Of a stretch of DNA of 64,000 nt, positions 20,651 through 31,378 are shown piece by piece (position 1 is the stretch's first letter; each line of letters begins with the position of its first letter). The notes under the pieces are model-generated. The model had not been told where the DNA came from. It did no database searches and saw only the letters and a list, made by a program, of their open reading frames with translations. The DNA lies in contig NZ_CP113088.1 of NCBI RefSeq assembly GCF_026625145.1, positions 2,273,501-2,337,500 on the forward strand. Direction: 5' to 3'. A program made the translations under genes and the position numbers. This DNA comes from Lacinutrix neustonica (lineage in GTDB: Bacteria > Bacteroidota > Bacteroidia > Flavobacteriales > Flavobacteriaceae).

Positions 20651-22645
20651 ATGTCTGAAGAAACAAGATCGCTCAACTTTTTAGAGCACATTATAGAAGA
20701 AGATTTGTCACAGGGAATTTCTAAAAACGATCTTCGTTTTCGTTTTCCACCGAGCCTAATGGCTATTTACATATTGGTCATACAAAAGCCATTGGTATTA
20801 GTTTTGGTTTAGGTGAAAAATATAATGCACCAGTAAACCTGAGGTTTGACGATACTAATCCAGCAAAAGAAGAGCAGGAATACGTGGATGCTATTAAAAA
20901 AGACGTTTCTTGGTTGGGATACCAATGGGCTGAAGAGTGCTATTCTTCAGATTATTTCCAACAACTTTACGATTGGGCAGTCCAATTAATAAAAGATGGA
21001 AAAGCCTACGTTGATTCGCAATCTAGCGAGGCGATGGCTGCGCAAAAAGGAACACCAACACAACCAGGGGTCGATGGCCCGTATAGAAATCGTTCTGTTG
21101 AAGAAAATCTCGACTTATTCGAGAGAATGAAAGCCGGCGAATTTAATGAAGGGGAGCATATATTACGCGCTAAAATTGACATGCAGCACCCCAATATGTT
21201 AATGCGTGACCCCTTAATTTATCGTATTTTAAAGAAACACCATCACCGTACAGGAAACGATTGGTGTATTTACCCCATGTACGATTGGACGCATGGTGAA
21301 AGTGATTATATAGAACAAATTTCACACTCGTTATGTTCGCTTGAATTTAAGCCTCATAGAGAGCTTTACGATTGGTTTTTGGACCAAGTTGTAGAGGGGA
21401 ATAGATTACGTCCTAAACAACGTGAATTTGCGCGTTTGAACCTGAGCTATACGATCATGAGTAAGCGTAAGCTACTTAAATTAGTAGAGGAAGGGATCGT
21501 AAACGGATGGGACGATCCAAGAATGCCAACCATTTCTGGTTTACGTCGCCGAGGTTACACTCCTGATGCTATTAGAAAATTTGTAGAAACCGTCGGTGTT
21601 GCTAAGCGTGAAAACATCATTGATGTGTCTCTTTTAGAATTTTGTATTCGTGAAGATTTGAATAAAATAGCGCCGCGAGTGATGGCTGTGTTAGATCCCG
21701 TTAAATTGGTGATTACTAATTATCCGGAGGATAAAGAAGAATGGCTGGAGGCAGAGAACAACCCGGAAGATGAAAGTGCCGGTTACAGACAAATCCCTTT
21801 TTCTAGGGAATTGTATATTGAAAAAGAAGACTTCAAAGAAGTCGCGGGGAGTAAATTTTTTAGATTGAAACTTGGTGGAGAAGTGCGATTAAAAAACGCT
21901 TATATCATTAAGGCAGAGCAGGTGGTAAAAGACAAAAATGGAACCATCACCGAAATTCAATGTACCTATTCTGAAGATACCGATAAGAAAGTTAAAGGCA
22001 CCCTCCATTGGGTCTCTATAAAACACGCCGTTAGGGCAGAGGTTAGAGAGTATGATCGATTGTTTGTAGATGAAGCACCGAGATAGTCATACTGATAAAG
22101 ATTTTATGGATTTCATAAATCCTAATTCACTTAAAATTATTAACGCTTTTGTAGAACCTAGCTTATTAGAGGCTAAAGTGGGAGATCAGTTTCAGTTTCA
22201 GCGTTTAGGGTATTTTAACGTTGATGAGGATGCAACAGCACAAAAATTAGTGTTTAATAAAACAGTGGGTTTAAGGGATTCTTGGGCGAAGCAAGCGCCT
22301 AAACCCGCTCAAAATAATGAGCACAAACAACCGCAACAGAACACGCGTTCAGCTATAGAGCAAATAAAATCTTTTGGTAAAAAATATGATAGAATGAATG
22401 CCGAACAGCAAGCAAAAGCAAAGGCTGAAATTCAAGAACTAGCCAAAAAGGTACACTATGATGAGCTAGAGCCTTTATTTGGAACCGCTGTTAAAAAGGT
22501 AGGGACTCGTATAATTACCATGATAACATTAGGGGTGTTATTGAAGGATGGCTTAGAGAAGAATGACGCCATAAACGCTTTTATTGCTAAGGCGTTGGAA
22601 GACAAAAATGAGCTATTGGTTAGTGAAACTAAGGGCATAGCTTAA
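20651..22645 (+). CDS. glnS: Glutaminyl-tRNA synthetase
   Basis: Class I aminoacyl-tRNA synthetase. The HIGH motif is in [14 protein letters not shown], the KMSKS equivalent in [16 protein letters not shown], and the anticodon-binding beta-barrels fill the C-terminal half, with an extra GatB/YqeY-like tail (residues about 560-660) as in other Bacteroidota. Start ATG at 20651. Two breaks at the recurrent motif: CCGA at 20750-20753 (CCNGA restores [15 protein letters not shown]) and CCGAGA at 22078-22083 (CCAGA restores [15 protein letters not shown]). An essential gene, so real double disruption is very unlikely. Confidence 0.93.
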
Positions 22646-22748
22646 AAAGGCAGAAATGTAAGAGTAGGGATGTCTGCTAGAAAGACCACAAATCCGTTTC
22701 AATAATTTTTTAGTACATTTAAAGTACTAACTTAAAAATCAAAACAGT

Positions 22749-23234
22749 ATGGAAGGATTTAATTATTTGGCAATTTTCGTTGCTGCTCTAGTACCTATTT
22801 TTATTGGATTTATTTGGTATAATCCAAAAGTATTTGGAACGGCGTGGATGCGCGAAGCCGAAATGACTGAGGCTAAAATGAAATCCGGCAATATGCTAGT
22901 TATTTTTGTTATCACCTTAATTCTGTCTTTTATATTAGCATTCTTTGTTCAAACATTAACCATTCATCAAACGGGAGCTTATAGTTTAATGGGTGGAGAT
23001 CCAGCACTTGCGAAACCATCATACGAAGCCTTTATGAGGGATTACAGGGATGCATTTAGAACCTTTCAGCATGGTGCTTTACATGGTGTCTTAGCAGGAT
23101 TATTTCTCTTTTTTCCAGTGATTGCTATAAATGGGTTATTCGAGCGTAAAAGTTGGAAATACATTCTAATGAATTCAGGGTATTGGGTAATCTCTTTGGC
23201 TGCGATGGGTGCCATTGTATGCGGTTGGAGGTAA
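22749..23234 (+). CDS. DUF1761 domain-containing membrane protein
   Basis: 161 residues with four hydrophobic segments. The start (NYLAIFVAALVPIFIGFIWY followed by NPKVFGTAWM) is the DUF1761 signature. Function unknown. Confidence 0.8.
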   Translation: MEGFNYLAIFVAALVPIFIGFIWYNPKVFGTAWMREAEMTEAKMKSGNMLVIFVITLILSFILAFFVQTLTIHQTGAYSLMGGDPALAKPSYEAFMRDYRDAFRTFQHGALHGVLAGLFLFFPVIAINGLFERKSWKYILMNSGYWVISLAAMGAIVCGWR

Positions 23235-23299
23235 GTCTAAAATAAAGTATATTTACAAAGACTGGAAGCCTTACGTTTTCAGTCTTTTTCTTTACGCCT

Positions 23300-24456
23300 T
23301 TGATACACTATAAATTATACGATACAGTAAATAATCTACCTGATTCTTGGGACAGTGTACAAAACCATGATGTTTTTTTAAAATCGAACTTCCTCAAAGG
23401 ACTAGAATGCTCCTGTCCGGATAACATTACCCCATTTTATGTAGGAATATTTAAAGCAGAGGCGCTCGTTGGAATAGCAATTATACAACGTGTAGAAATG
23501 TATTTTGACGATATATTTAGAGACACTTCTGATAACTTCTTGTACCAAAAAGCTAAGCAAATAGTCGCTAAAATTGTTAGAGGGAATGCTTTAATTGTTG
23601 GCAATCTCATGCATACTGGACAACATGGTTTATATTGTAATACTCAAGCCATTACTTTTGCAACGTATTTAAATACCATAGACCAAGCGTTAACCCAAAT
23701 AAAAGCAGAAATTAGAAGGAAGCACAACAAAAAAATCCGGATTATCGCTTTTAAAGATTATTTTGAAGAGGACGGCATTCATCAAAACAGCTTTTTTTTA
23801 AAAAGCAGAAGTTGTATAGGGTAGAAGTGCAACCTAACATGGTTTTTGATATTCCTGAGTCTTGGACCACGACAGGGGATTACATTTCTAGTTTCAGAAA
23901 AAAGTATAGAGACCGTTACAAGACGGCTAGAAAAAAAGGATTTACTATTGTTAAAAAGGAACTAACATTAGTTGAAATAGAAGCCTTGGAAGCCGATTTA
24001 TTCCAACTCTATAAAATGGTCTCAGATGGCGCCGGGGTGAATTCTTTTGTTCTTCCTAGGGATCACTTTAGCCATTTAAAGAAAGCATTAAATACCCAAT
24101 TTAAAATTTTCGCCTATTTTCTAGATAATAAGCTTGTTGGTTTTTATACCCTGATTTTAAATAACAACAACTTAGAAACTTATTTTTTAGGCTATAATAA
24201 AAATCTACAACACAAACACCAGTTGTATTTAAATATGCTCTATGATATGGCTTTTTATGCTATCGAGAACCATTGTGTTCAGGTGATTTATGCGCGAACC
24301 GCCATGGAAATTAAAAGCTCTGTTGGTGCGCGGCCTAGAAACATGCATATTTACATGAAACATACCAATAATTTTATCGCCAATACAATTTTGAAAATCA
24401 TTGTTAGATACCTCAATCCTACAACTGCTTGGCAAGAGCGTCATCCTTTTAAATAA
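23300..24456 (+). CDS. FemAB/BioF2-like acyltransferase of the GNAT fold
   Basis: TTG start assumed at 23300, because the frame opens there and no good ATG is near. The C-terminal half (YISSFRKKYRDRYKTARKKG... LVGFYTLILNNNNLETYFLGYN... IYARTAMEIKSSVGARP) resembles the BioF2-like acetyltransferase domain group. The frame breaks in a run of eight T at about 23792-23799; one more T joins FFLKSRS-type sequence to KKQKLYRVEVQPNMVFD. This is a homopolymer error rather than the CCNGA type. Substrate unknown. Confidence 0.65.
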
Positions 24457-24530
24457 ATTTAATAAAAGATTAGCATTATATTTTTGAGGTTCTTTTGAAG
24501 TTTAAATACCTTTAAGTAAATCAACAGATC

Positions 24531-24743
24531 ATGAAAAAAACACAACAAGATATTCTTACCGAAATTTCAACATTACGTAGAACAATCGAAGAGAACTATC
24601 CAGAATTACAAAAATACCTAGATGAAACACGAGAAACTCTTCCTCAGGGCGGTATAGGTGGAGAAATAGATGTAGATTCTTTAAAAAATCATAGAGATAG
24701 CTTAAAGAGCCTGATTGATAAATATAAAAAACAGGAAAAATAA
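24531..24743 (+). CDS. Small charged hypothetical protein
   Basis: 70 residues, highly charged and predicted helical (TLRRTIEENYPELQKYLDET ... SLKSLIDKYKKQEK) with a Gly-rich hinge GGIGGE. It is followed immediately by a strong terminator, which supports a real short gene. I do not recognise the family. Confidence 0.65.
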   Translation: MKKTQQDILTEISTLRRTIEENYPELQKYLDETRETLPQGGIGGEIDVDSLKNHRDSLKSLIDKYKKQEK

Positions 24744-24754
24744 AAACAATTCTA

Positions 24755-24792
24755 TAAAAAAGCCTCAAGTATTATACTTGAGGCTTTTTTAT
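24755..24792. terminator. Bidirectional rho-independent terminator
   Basis: AGCCTCAAGTA, loop TTA, TACTTGAGGCT flanked by A- and T-runs. It separates the small hypothetical gene from the convergent SPFH gene. Confidence 0.9.
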
Positions 24793-24807
24793 GGCATGAT
24801 CTGCGTA

Positions 24808-25725
24808 TTATTCTTTTTTCTTTTTTTGATTTTTCATGGCTTCACCAATTTGATTACTAGCAGTAAAACTTGCCACCATGTCGTTTAACATTTGACTTCC
24901 TGCTTGTGGAGAGTTTGGTAATAGAATTAAGTTACTATTCGTCTCTTGACCAATGGATTGAAGTGTGTCGTAATGTTGTGTGACTACTATTAAAGCCGAG
25001 GCTTCTTGAGAATTAATACCCACTTTATTAAGTACTTCTACCGATTCTTCAAGACCACGCGCAATTTCTCGACGCTGGTCTGCGATACCTTGACCTTGTA
25101 AACGCTTACTTTCGGCTTCAGCTTTCGCTTTTTCTACGATTAATATACGTGCAGCATCCCCTTCAAATTGCGCGGCGGTCTTTTCTCGATCGGCCGCATT
25201 AATACGATTCATCGCTGCTTTTACTTGCGCATCAGGATCTATATCTGTAACTAAGGTTTTAATAATGTCAAAACCATAATCAGACATGGCATCGTTTAAT
25301 TCGGTTTTAACCGCGATTGCAATATCATCTTTTCTTACAAAAACATCATCTAATTTCATTTTTGGGACTTCGGCACGAACCACATCAAAGACGTAACTTG
25401 TAATTTGATCATGTGGATAATCTAATTTATAAAAAGCATCATAAACTTTTTGACTAATAACACGGTATTGTACAGATACTTTAAGGCGAACAAATACATC
25501 GTCTAATGTTTTCGTTTCGATGATGACGTCTAATTGCTGAATTTTTAAACTTAATCGACCAGCGATCTTATCAACCGGAGGAACCTTTAATTGTAGGCCG
25601 GATTGACGGATACTTTGAAATTTTCCAAAACGTTCTACAATGACCGCTGTTTGTTGTTTCACGACAAAAAAAGCAGAGAATAAAATGATTATTCCGAGGA
25701 ATACAATAGGTATTAAATAAAGCAT
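24808..25725 (-). CDS. SPFH domain / band 7 (stomatin-like) protein
   Basis: 305 residues. One N-terminal membrane segment is followed by QTAVIVERFGKFQSIRQSGL, the SPFH domain, and an Ala/Glu-rich coiled coil (AAQFEGDAARILIVEKAKAE, residues about 183-203). Such proteins form oligomeric microdomain scaffolds in the membrane and often influence membrane proteases. Confidence 0.9.
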   Translation of the reverse strand: MLYLIPIVFLGIIILFSAFFVVKQQTAVIVERFGKFQSIRQSGLQLKVPPVDKIAGRLSLKIQQLDVIIETKTLDDVFVRLKVSVQYRVISQKVYDAFYKLDYPHDQITSYVFDVVRAEVPKMKLDDVFVRKDDIAIAVKTELNDAMSDYGFDIIKTLVTDIDPDAQVKAAMNRINAADREKTAAQFEGDAARILIVEKAKAEAESKRLQGQGIADQRREIARGLEESVEVLNKVGINSQEASALIVVTQHYDTLQSIGQETNSNLILLPNSPQAGSQMLNDMVASFTASNQIGEAMKNQKKKKE

Positions 25726-25803
25726 GAGTTTTTAAATTATTGGGTTAGACATTTGTTGATTACTAAATTAAGTTATATTTATACAATAAACCTTTAAGTT
25801 ATT

Positions 25804-26491
25804 ATGAAAAAGATACCATTTGTTTTATTAGTAGCACTTAGTATATGTTTCGTTACAATAAGTAGCGCACAAAGTAATAAATATGTTATTAAAAACGGTT
25901 TTGCTATAGGTGGAGGACTTACTCAATTTGATATCATTACAGACAACTTTGAAACCACAAAAGGAGAAGGCTGGATTGGTGGTATGAGTGCCACAGTGAT
26001 GCCACCACACAGGCCATATGGTGTAAGTTATGGGATGCAACTCTCTGAAAACAGCATAGGTGTTTCTCGGTTATACATCCTTAACAGATTTAACGGCACA
26101 AGAGGTAGAATATAAAATATTCACCGCACAACTGGCTTTTTTGTGGCACATTAAATTAGTTAACGAATTTGTAACTTTAGATTTAGGACCTATGTTACAA
26201 TATAATAGTGACTTAGAATTAAAGGACTATACTCAAGAAACCTATTTAATTAGGAATTACAATAACTTAACAGCAAACGACATCACCGAAATTTCAAATA
26301 TTAATTTCAACGCGGCAGCAGGTGTAACCGCCGGTTTTAGTCATTTTAAGATTAGGGCTCAATATATTTATGGGGTGACCAATATCCTGAATAAGTTAAA
26401 CTCTAATAATAATTTAGATGTAATCGATAATGATAAAAAGTTTAAAGGAAACCAATCTATGCTCGCGTTTACAGCTATGATTACTTTTTAA
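25804..26491 (+). CDS. Outer-membrane beta-barrel-like hypothetical protein
   Basis: A signal peptide (residues 1-22, ISSAQ) is followed by alternating hydrophobic strands and C-terminal aromatic sequence (MLAFTAMITF), typical of small Bacteroidota barrels. The break at 26065-26070, TCTCGG, is repaired by TCTGG to give GVSGYTSLTDLTAQEVEYKI, total about 228 residues. No specific family recognised. Confidence 0.6.
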
Positions 26492-26566
26492 TATATTGAG
26501 TTTTAGGCGTTAATGTTTATATTTGGATTTTAATGCAATCTAAAAACCATTAATATTATCCTTAAT

Positions 26567-28406
26567 ATGAAGCAAAAATTAGTCTTTTTAGTCTTAGTAA
26601 GCATTACAATGCTTTCTTATGCACAGCACGATAAGGACGTTATTGCTCTTAAATGGCTAACAGCGAATCAGACGCGACTAGGTATTCACTCTAATCACTC
26701 TTTCAAGATGTTGTTTAGTACTGCTGGATTATCCGGAGAAACCTTTCGTTTTTACCAAATGATTAATGGTGTTCAGGTTTATGGCGCTGAAGTAACTATT
26801 CATGTCTCAAATGATAATAACGTGACCTTTCATCAAAGTACATATGATAGAGCGGTAGCTACTATCAATACCACTCCTACCATCTCTAAACAGAAAGCAA
26901 TCCATATCGCCGAGACAACACATCCACGCCGGAACTATTGCTTTCGAAAAGAATGACTTATACATTTATAATAAAATGGGAAAGACATTACTCACTTACG
27001 TTATAACTATAGAGCCTAAAGTGACCCCAATAGGAAGTTGGGAAATTATAATCAATGCGCTAACGGGTGAGGTTTTAAGTGCTCGAGATAAAGCGTATTA
27101 TTATAATGGGGAGGATGAAAAACAAGGAAATAAGAGACATAGAAAAGAGTTTATAAAAAGGAAAAAAAGCACCGTGAATGGGAGCGGATTCGTTTATGAA
27201 ACAGATCCCTTGACAGCGACTTTAAATGTATATGGTGGTCAATATGTAGATGCAAACGACGCAACCAACCCTGCTTTAGATGCCGCAAGATCTAGTGTTA
27301 CATTATTAGATATCACCCAAACGGGAGGGGAGTTTTTCTTAACAGGACCTTATGCTGAAATACAAGACTTTGAAGCACCAAATAAAGGCGTTTTTTCTCA
27401 AGGCACGAGTGTCTTTAATTTTAATAGAAATCAGGATGCTTTTGAAGCAGTAAATGTGTACTATCATATCGATAAAAGCATGCGATATTACAATGAAACC
27501 TTAGGGTTGAATGTTAAGCCCTATCAATATAACTCCGGTGTAAGAGTAGATCCTTCCGGTTTAAGTGGAGCTGACAATTCACACTACCTTCCCGGCTCCG
27601 GTAGGTTAGCTTTTGGTGAAGGTTGTGTGGACGATGCAGAGGACGCAGACGTCATTATTCATGAACTTGGACATGGCATTCATGATTGGATTACAAATGG
27701 TGCTACATCGGCTTATTTGGGTGAAGGTAATGGGGACTATTTAGCAGCCTCTTATAAAAGAAGTTTTGCACAGTGGTCCCCTTCAGATGCCTCCTATGAT
27801 TTTATGTTTGGATGGGATGGAAATAATCCCTGCTGGCCAGGACGAACGACGGCAGATACACGAAGCTATCCAAATGGATTGATTGGACTCCAAGGCGGGG
27901 CCGCTCATTTTGATGGCGAGATGTGGTCATCGACATTAATGGAAATTTGGGATATTATTGGTCGTGAAAAAACAGATAAAGCCTTTATCGAAGGGATCGC
28001 CATGACCAATAGTAATACCAATCAAGAACAGGCTGCCATTGCTGTAAGGCAAGCAGCTATAGATATGGGAGTTGCGGGTGGTTATACCTGCGAAGATATT
28101 CAAGTATTCACAGATAGATTTACGGCAAGAGGTTATAATTTACCAACCTATACGTGTACATTAAGTGTCGCGGCATTTGAAACCAAGCCAATCGTAATGT
28201 TCCCTAACCCAACAAAAGGGGCCCTCACTTTTAAAAACCTTACGGAAACATATAATATTTCTGTTTTCAATATGCTGGGTCAAAAAATTAAGAACCATAC
28301 CTTAAGTACATCGCAAAACTCTTTAGATGTGTCACACTTTGCCTCGGGAACTTATTTTATAAAATTTTATGGAGCAGATACCGTGTTAAAGTTTGTAAAA
28401 CAATAA
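26567..28406 (+). CDS. Secreted zinc metallopeptidase with FTP-like propeptide and T9SS sorting domain
   Basis: A signal peptide (ending SYAQ) is followed by an FTP-like propeptide (YQMINGVQVYGAEVTIHVS), then the catalytic region with zinc motif HELGHGIHDW (about residue 364) and a downstream Glu in LGEGNGDYLAAS. The C-terminus is a T9SS sorting domain (MFPNPTKGALTFKNL... VFNMLGQKI... FASGTYFIKF). It should be an extracellular protease. The break at 26910-26915, CCGAGA, is repaired by CCAGA to give IHIARQHIHAGTIAFEKND. It resembles thermolysin/M36-like enzymes, but the exact family is uncertain. Confidence 0.78.
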
Positions 28407-28426
28407 GAACAGTTTATACATAAAAA

Positions 28427-28458
28427 AAACGGATTCAATAGTTGAATCCGCTTTTTTA
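28427..28458. terminator. Bidirectional terminator
   Basis: ACGGATTCAA, loop TAG, TTGAATCCGC with flanking A- and T-runs, lying between the convergent metallopeptidase and gltX genes. Confidence 0.85.
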
Positions 28459-28473
28459 TAGCTGATGCTTAAG

Positions 28474-29982
28474 TTATAGCGTGGCTATTACTTTTTCTAT
28501 GCGTTTAATCGTTTCGTTTTTTCCTATCATAAACATGATATCAAAAACATCCGGGCCTTTTAAATCCCCAACTAGTGCCAGTCGTAAGGGCATCATGACT
28601 TTGCCAAAGCTTATTTCATTTCCAGTAATCCAGCCCTTGATGTCTTTTTGAAGGGTTTCTACTTCAAAAACATCTATTTTTGAAATGATGGCTCCCAATT
28701 CTGTCATTAAGCCTTTGGTGTCGTCTTTGAATGCTTTTTTAGACGCTTTTTCCTCAAAGTGCTCCGGGGTTGTGAAGAAGAAGTGGCTTAACTCCCAAAA
28801 GTCGCTTATAAACGTCGCACGTTCTTTTATTAACCCGATAGCCATGGCAATATAATTGATATCTATATTTTTTAGTTCGGTCGGGCTTCTATAAAAGCCT
28901 CTGCTAACACCTCATTATCCTGCTCTTGCATATAATGATGGTTGAACCATTTAATTTTATCTCGGATCAAAGCGCGCCCCCGCTTTATTTACTCGTTCTA
29001 GATCGAACGCCTGAGTTAATGCTTCTATATTAAAAAGTTCTTGTTCTGTCCCCGGGTTCCATCCTAAAAACGCCAAGAAATTTATAACCGCATCAGAGAA
29101 ATATCCCTCTTCCTTATAGCCTTTAGCAGGGTCACCTTCTTCAGGATGCCATTCTAAAGGAAATACAGGAAACCCTAGTTTGTCGCCATCTCGTTTACTT
29201 AACTTTCCTTTTCCTGTTGGTTTTAAAATAAGTGGTAAATGTGCAAATTGTGGTGCTTCCCATCCAAAAGCAGTATAAAGCTGCATGTGTAACGCTAAAC
29301 TTGGCAACCATTCTTCACCTCTAATAACATGAGAGATTTCCATTAAATGATCATCTACAATATTGGCTAAGTGATAGGTAGGCATACCATCACTTTTAAA
29401 TAAAACTTTGTCATCTAAAACATTCGTGTCTATTTTAATTTCACCACGAATAATATCTTTTAAGTGCAGAGTTTCGTCTTGGGGTGATTTAAAACGAATC
29501 ACATAATCGTCACCTGCCTTTAATTTTTCTTGTACGGCCTCTTCAGTTAGCGATAATGAGTTACTTAATTTTAAACGGTTGTGCCAATTATAGATAAATG
29601 TTTTCCCTTTTGACTCGTGATCAGCCCTGTGGTAATCCAGTTCTTCTGAAGTGTCAAAGGCATAATAAGCATTGCCACTAGCGATTAATTGATCGGCATA
29701 TTGCTTATATAAATGTTTCCGCTCGCTTTGTCTATAAGGACCAAATTTTTCGTTTTTATCTGGGCCTTCATCAAAAGGAATATTGCACCAAGTTAAGGCG
29801 TTTACTATATAATCTTCTGCGCCTTCAACATATCGGGTTTGATCGGTATCTTCTATTCTTAATATAAAAGTACCGTTGTGTTTTTTAGCATATAAATAAT
29901 TGAAAAGCGCTGTTCTTACGCCTCCAATGTGTAAAGGTCCTGTTGGACTTGGTGCAAATCGCACGCGAACATTTTTAGACAT
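28474..29982 (-). CDS. gltX: Glutamyl-tRNA synthetase
   Basis: Class I synthetase: HIGH motif in [20 protein letters not shown] (residues about 8-27), KMSKS equivalent KLSKRDG (about 260), then the helical anticodon-binding domain. Two lesions at the recurrent motif on the coding strand: CCGAGA at 28960-28965 (CCAGA gives [17 protein letters not shown]) and CCGAA at 28876-28880 (CCNGAA gives [19 protein letters not shown]). Repaired length about 503 residues, normal. Essential, so the breaks are almost certainly not real. Confidence 0.93.
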
Positions 29983-30115
29983 GTTTTAATTTTAATCTCC
30001 AACTGTCACATTAAGCACAGTTCAAGTGTTGTTTTATATAACGACAAAGATAGAGTGATAAGTCTAAAGAAGAAAGAGAGCGTGTACAAGATTTATAAAA
30101 TCACGCATATTTATT

Positions 30116-31159
30116 TTAAATGGAAACCATGTCACGAGGTACACGTTTATTCATAATCTTAAACCATAAAGGCGGCATTAAGGCTAAAACCATAGAAGTA
30201 GGATATCCAAAGGGCATTTGTGGACTCTCATCGTGGCAATCTAAAATTTGATATTTTTTAGATGTTTTGTAATGGTGGTCACTATGCCTTGTCAACTCAT
30301 AAAGGACAATACGTCCAACAACATGATTGGAATTCCATGAATGCATTTCACGTACGCGTTCGTATCGTCCAGATTTGGTTTTATGTCTTAGTAGGCCATA
30401 GTGTTCAATATAATTAACGGTTTCCAGCATAATAAACCCTCCAATTCCTGATAAAATGGCAAAGAGTAGGACCGTTTTTCCGAAGACCATAAAAACAACA
30501 GCTAAATAAGCTAGTTGCAGTATCGTGTACCAAAGCATGTCGTTTTTTACAGACAAAAAGGATTGATTATTGTTTTCAAGTCTTTTCGTTTGAATGCGCC
30601 ACGCATTAAAATATTGTCGAACCGTAGAGGTAAACCAAAAGGAGTAAACGCTTTGATTGTATCGAGCTGTAGCTGGATCTTCAGGGGTAGCTGCATGTAA
30701 ATGGTGGCCAAAGTTATGCTCAATATAAAAATGCATATAGAAGGCAGGTAAAAGCAATGCTTTGCCTATAAATCTTTCGTTTGTAGCTTGTCTATGCCCT
30801 AATTCGTGGGCAACATTGATACCATTCGTTCCTAGTACAATTCCCATAGAAATAAACAAACCTATGAATTCGTAGGTTGCTAAAACGTTTGTTGAAACTA
30901 TGATAAAGCTATAGATGAGCAAAGCTAAAACTACAGGTAAATTCATATAGAGCAACCAATCGAACACTTTTCTTTTTAGTTTAGAATCCGCTTCTTCTGC
31001 TGTTAAATTTTCCGTTTGTATAGGAAGGAGAAGGTCTAAAACAGGAATGATTCCAAAGGCATAAACTGGCGTTAAAAAAGTATAGACACCTTTAAAATAT
31101 AAGCCAATAATTGCAACTACGGGAAGGGAAAAGGCAGCGATGTATTTGATATCTTTCAT
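30116..31159 (-). CDS. alkB: Alkane 1-monooxygenase (AlkB-type membrane hydroxylase)
   Basis: 347 residues with several membrane segments and all histidine boxes of the family: HELGHRQ, HNFGHHLHAATPEDPATAR, NYIEHYGLLRH and HSDHHYKTSKKYQ. These bind the di-iron centre that hydroxylates the terminal carbon of n-alkanes or fatty chains with rubredoxin as electron donor. No rubredoxin gene is next to it. Confidence 0.92.
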   Translation of the reverse strand: MKDIKYIAAFSLPVVAIIGLYFKGVYTFLTPVYAFGIIPVLDLLLPIQTENLTAEEADSKLKRKVFDWLLYMNLPVVLALLIYSFIIVSTNVLATYEFIGLFISMGIVLGTNGINVAHELGHRQATNERFIGKALLLPAFYMHFYIEHNFGHHLHAATPEDPATARYNQSVYSFWFTSTVRQYFNAWRIQTKRLENNNQSFLSVKNDMLWYTILQLAYLAVVFMVFGKTVLLFAILSGIGGFIMLETVNYIEHYGLLRHKTKSGRYERVREMHSWNSNHVVGRIVLYELTRHSDHHYKTSKKYQILDCHDESPQMPFGYPTSMVLALMPPLWFKIMNKRVPRDMVSI

Positions 31160-31378
31160 ATGGAAGTCTGGTTATTATTTATGTGTAGTCGGAACGCTTT
31201 GTTGGGACACGTACTAAATTAACAATAGATTATAAATCTAAACAATTCTTTTATAAAATAAAACTGTATTTTAGTAAGTTAGAACATTATAAGCAATATA
31301 ATATGTTACACGGTGTGTTGTTGAAACGCTTTTTAATAAAGTTTAGATTGTCGTTCCACTCTTAATAAGCGCCAAAAA

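Noticed and set aside
23300..24456. Two separate acyltransferase genes
   Set aside because: The overlap lies in a run of eight T, and adding one T joins them into one protein of normal family length, so a homopolymer error is the simpler reading.
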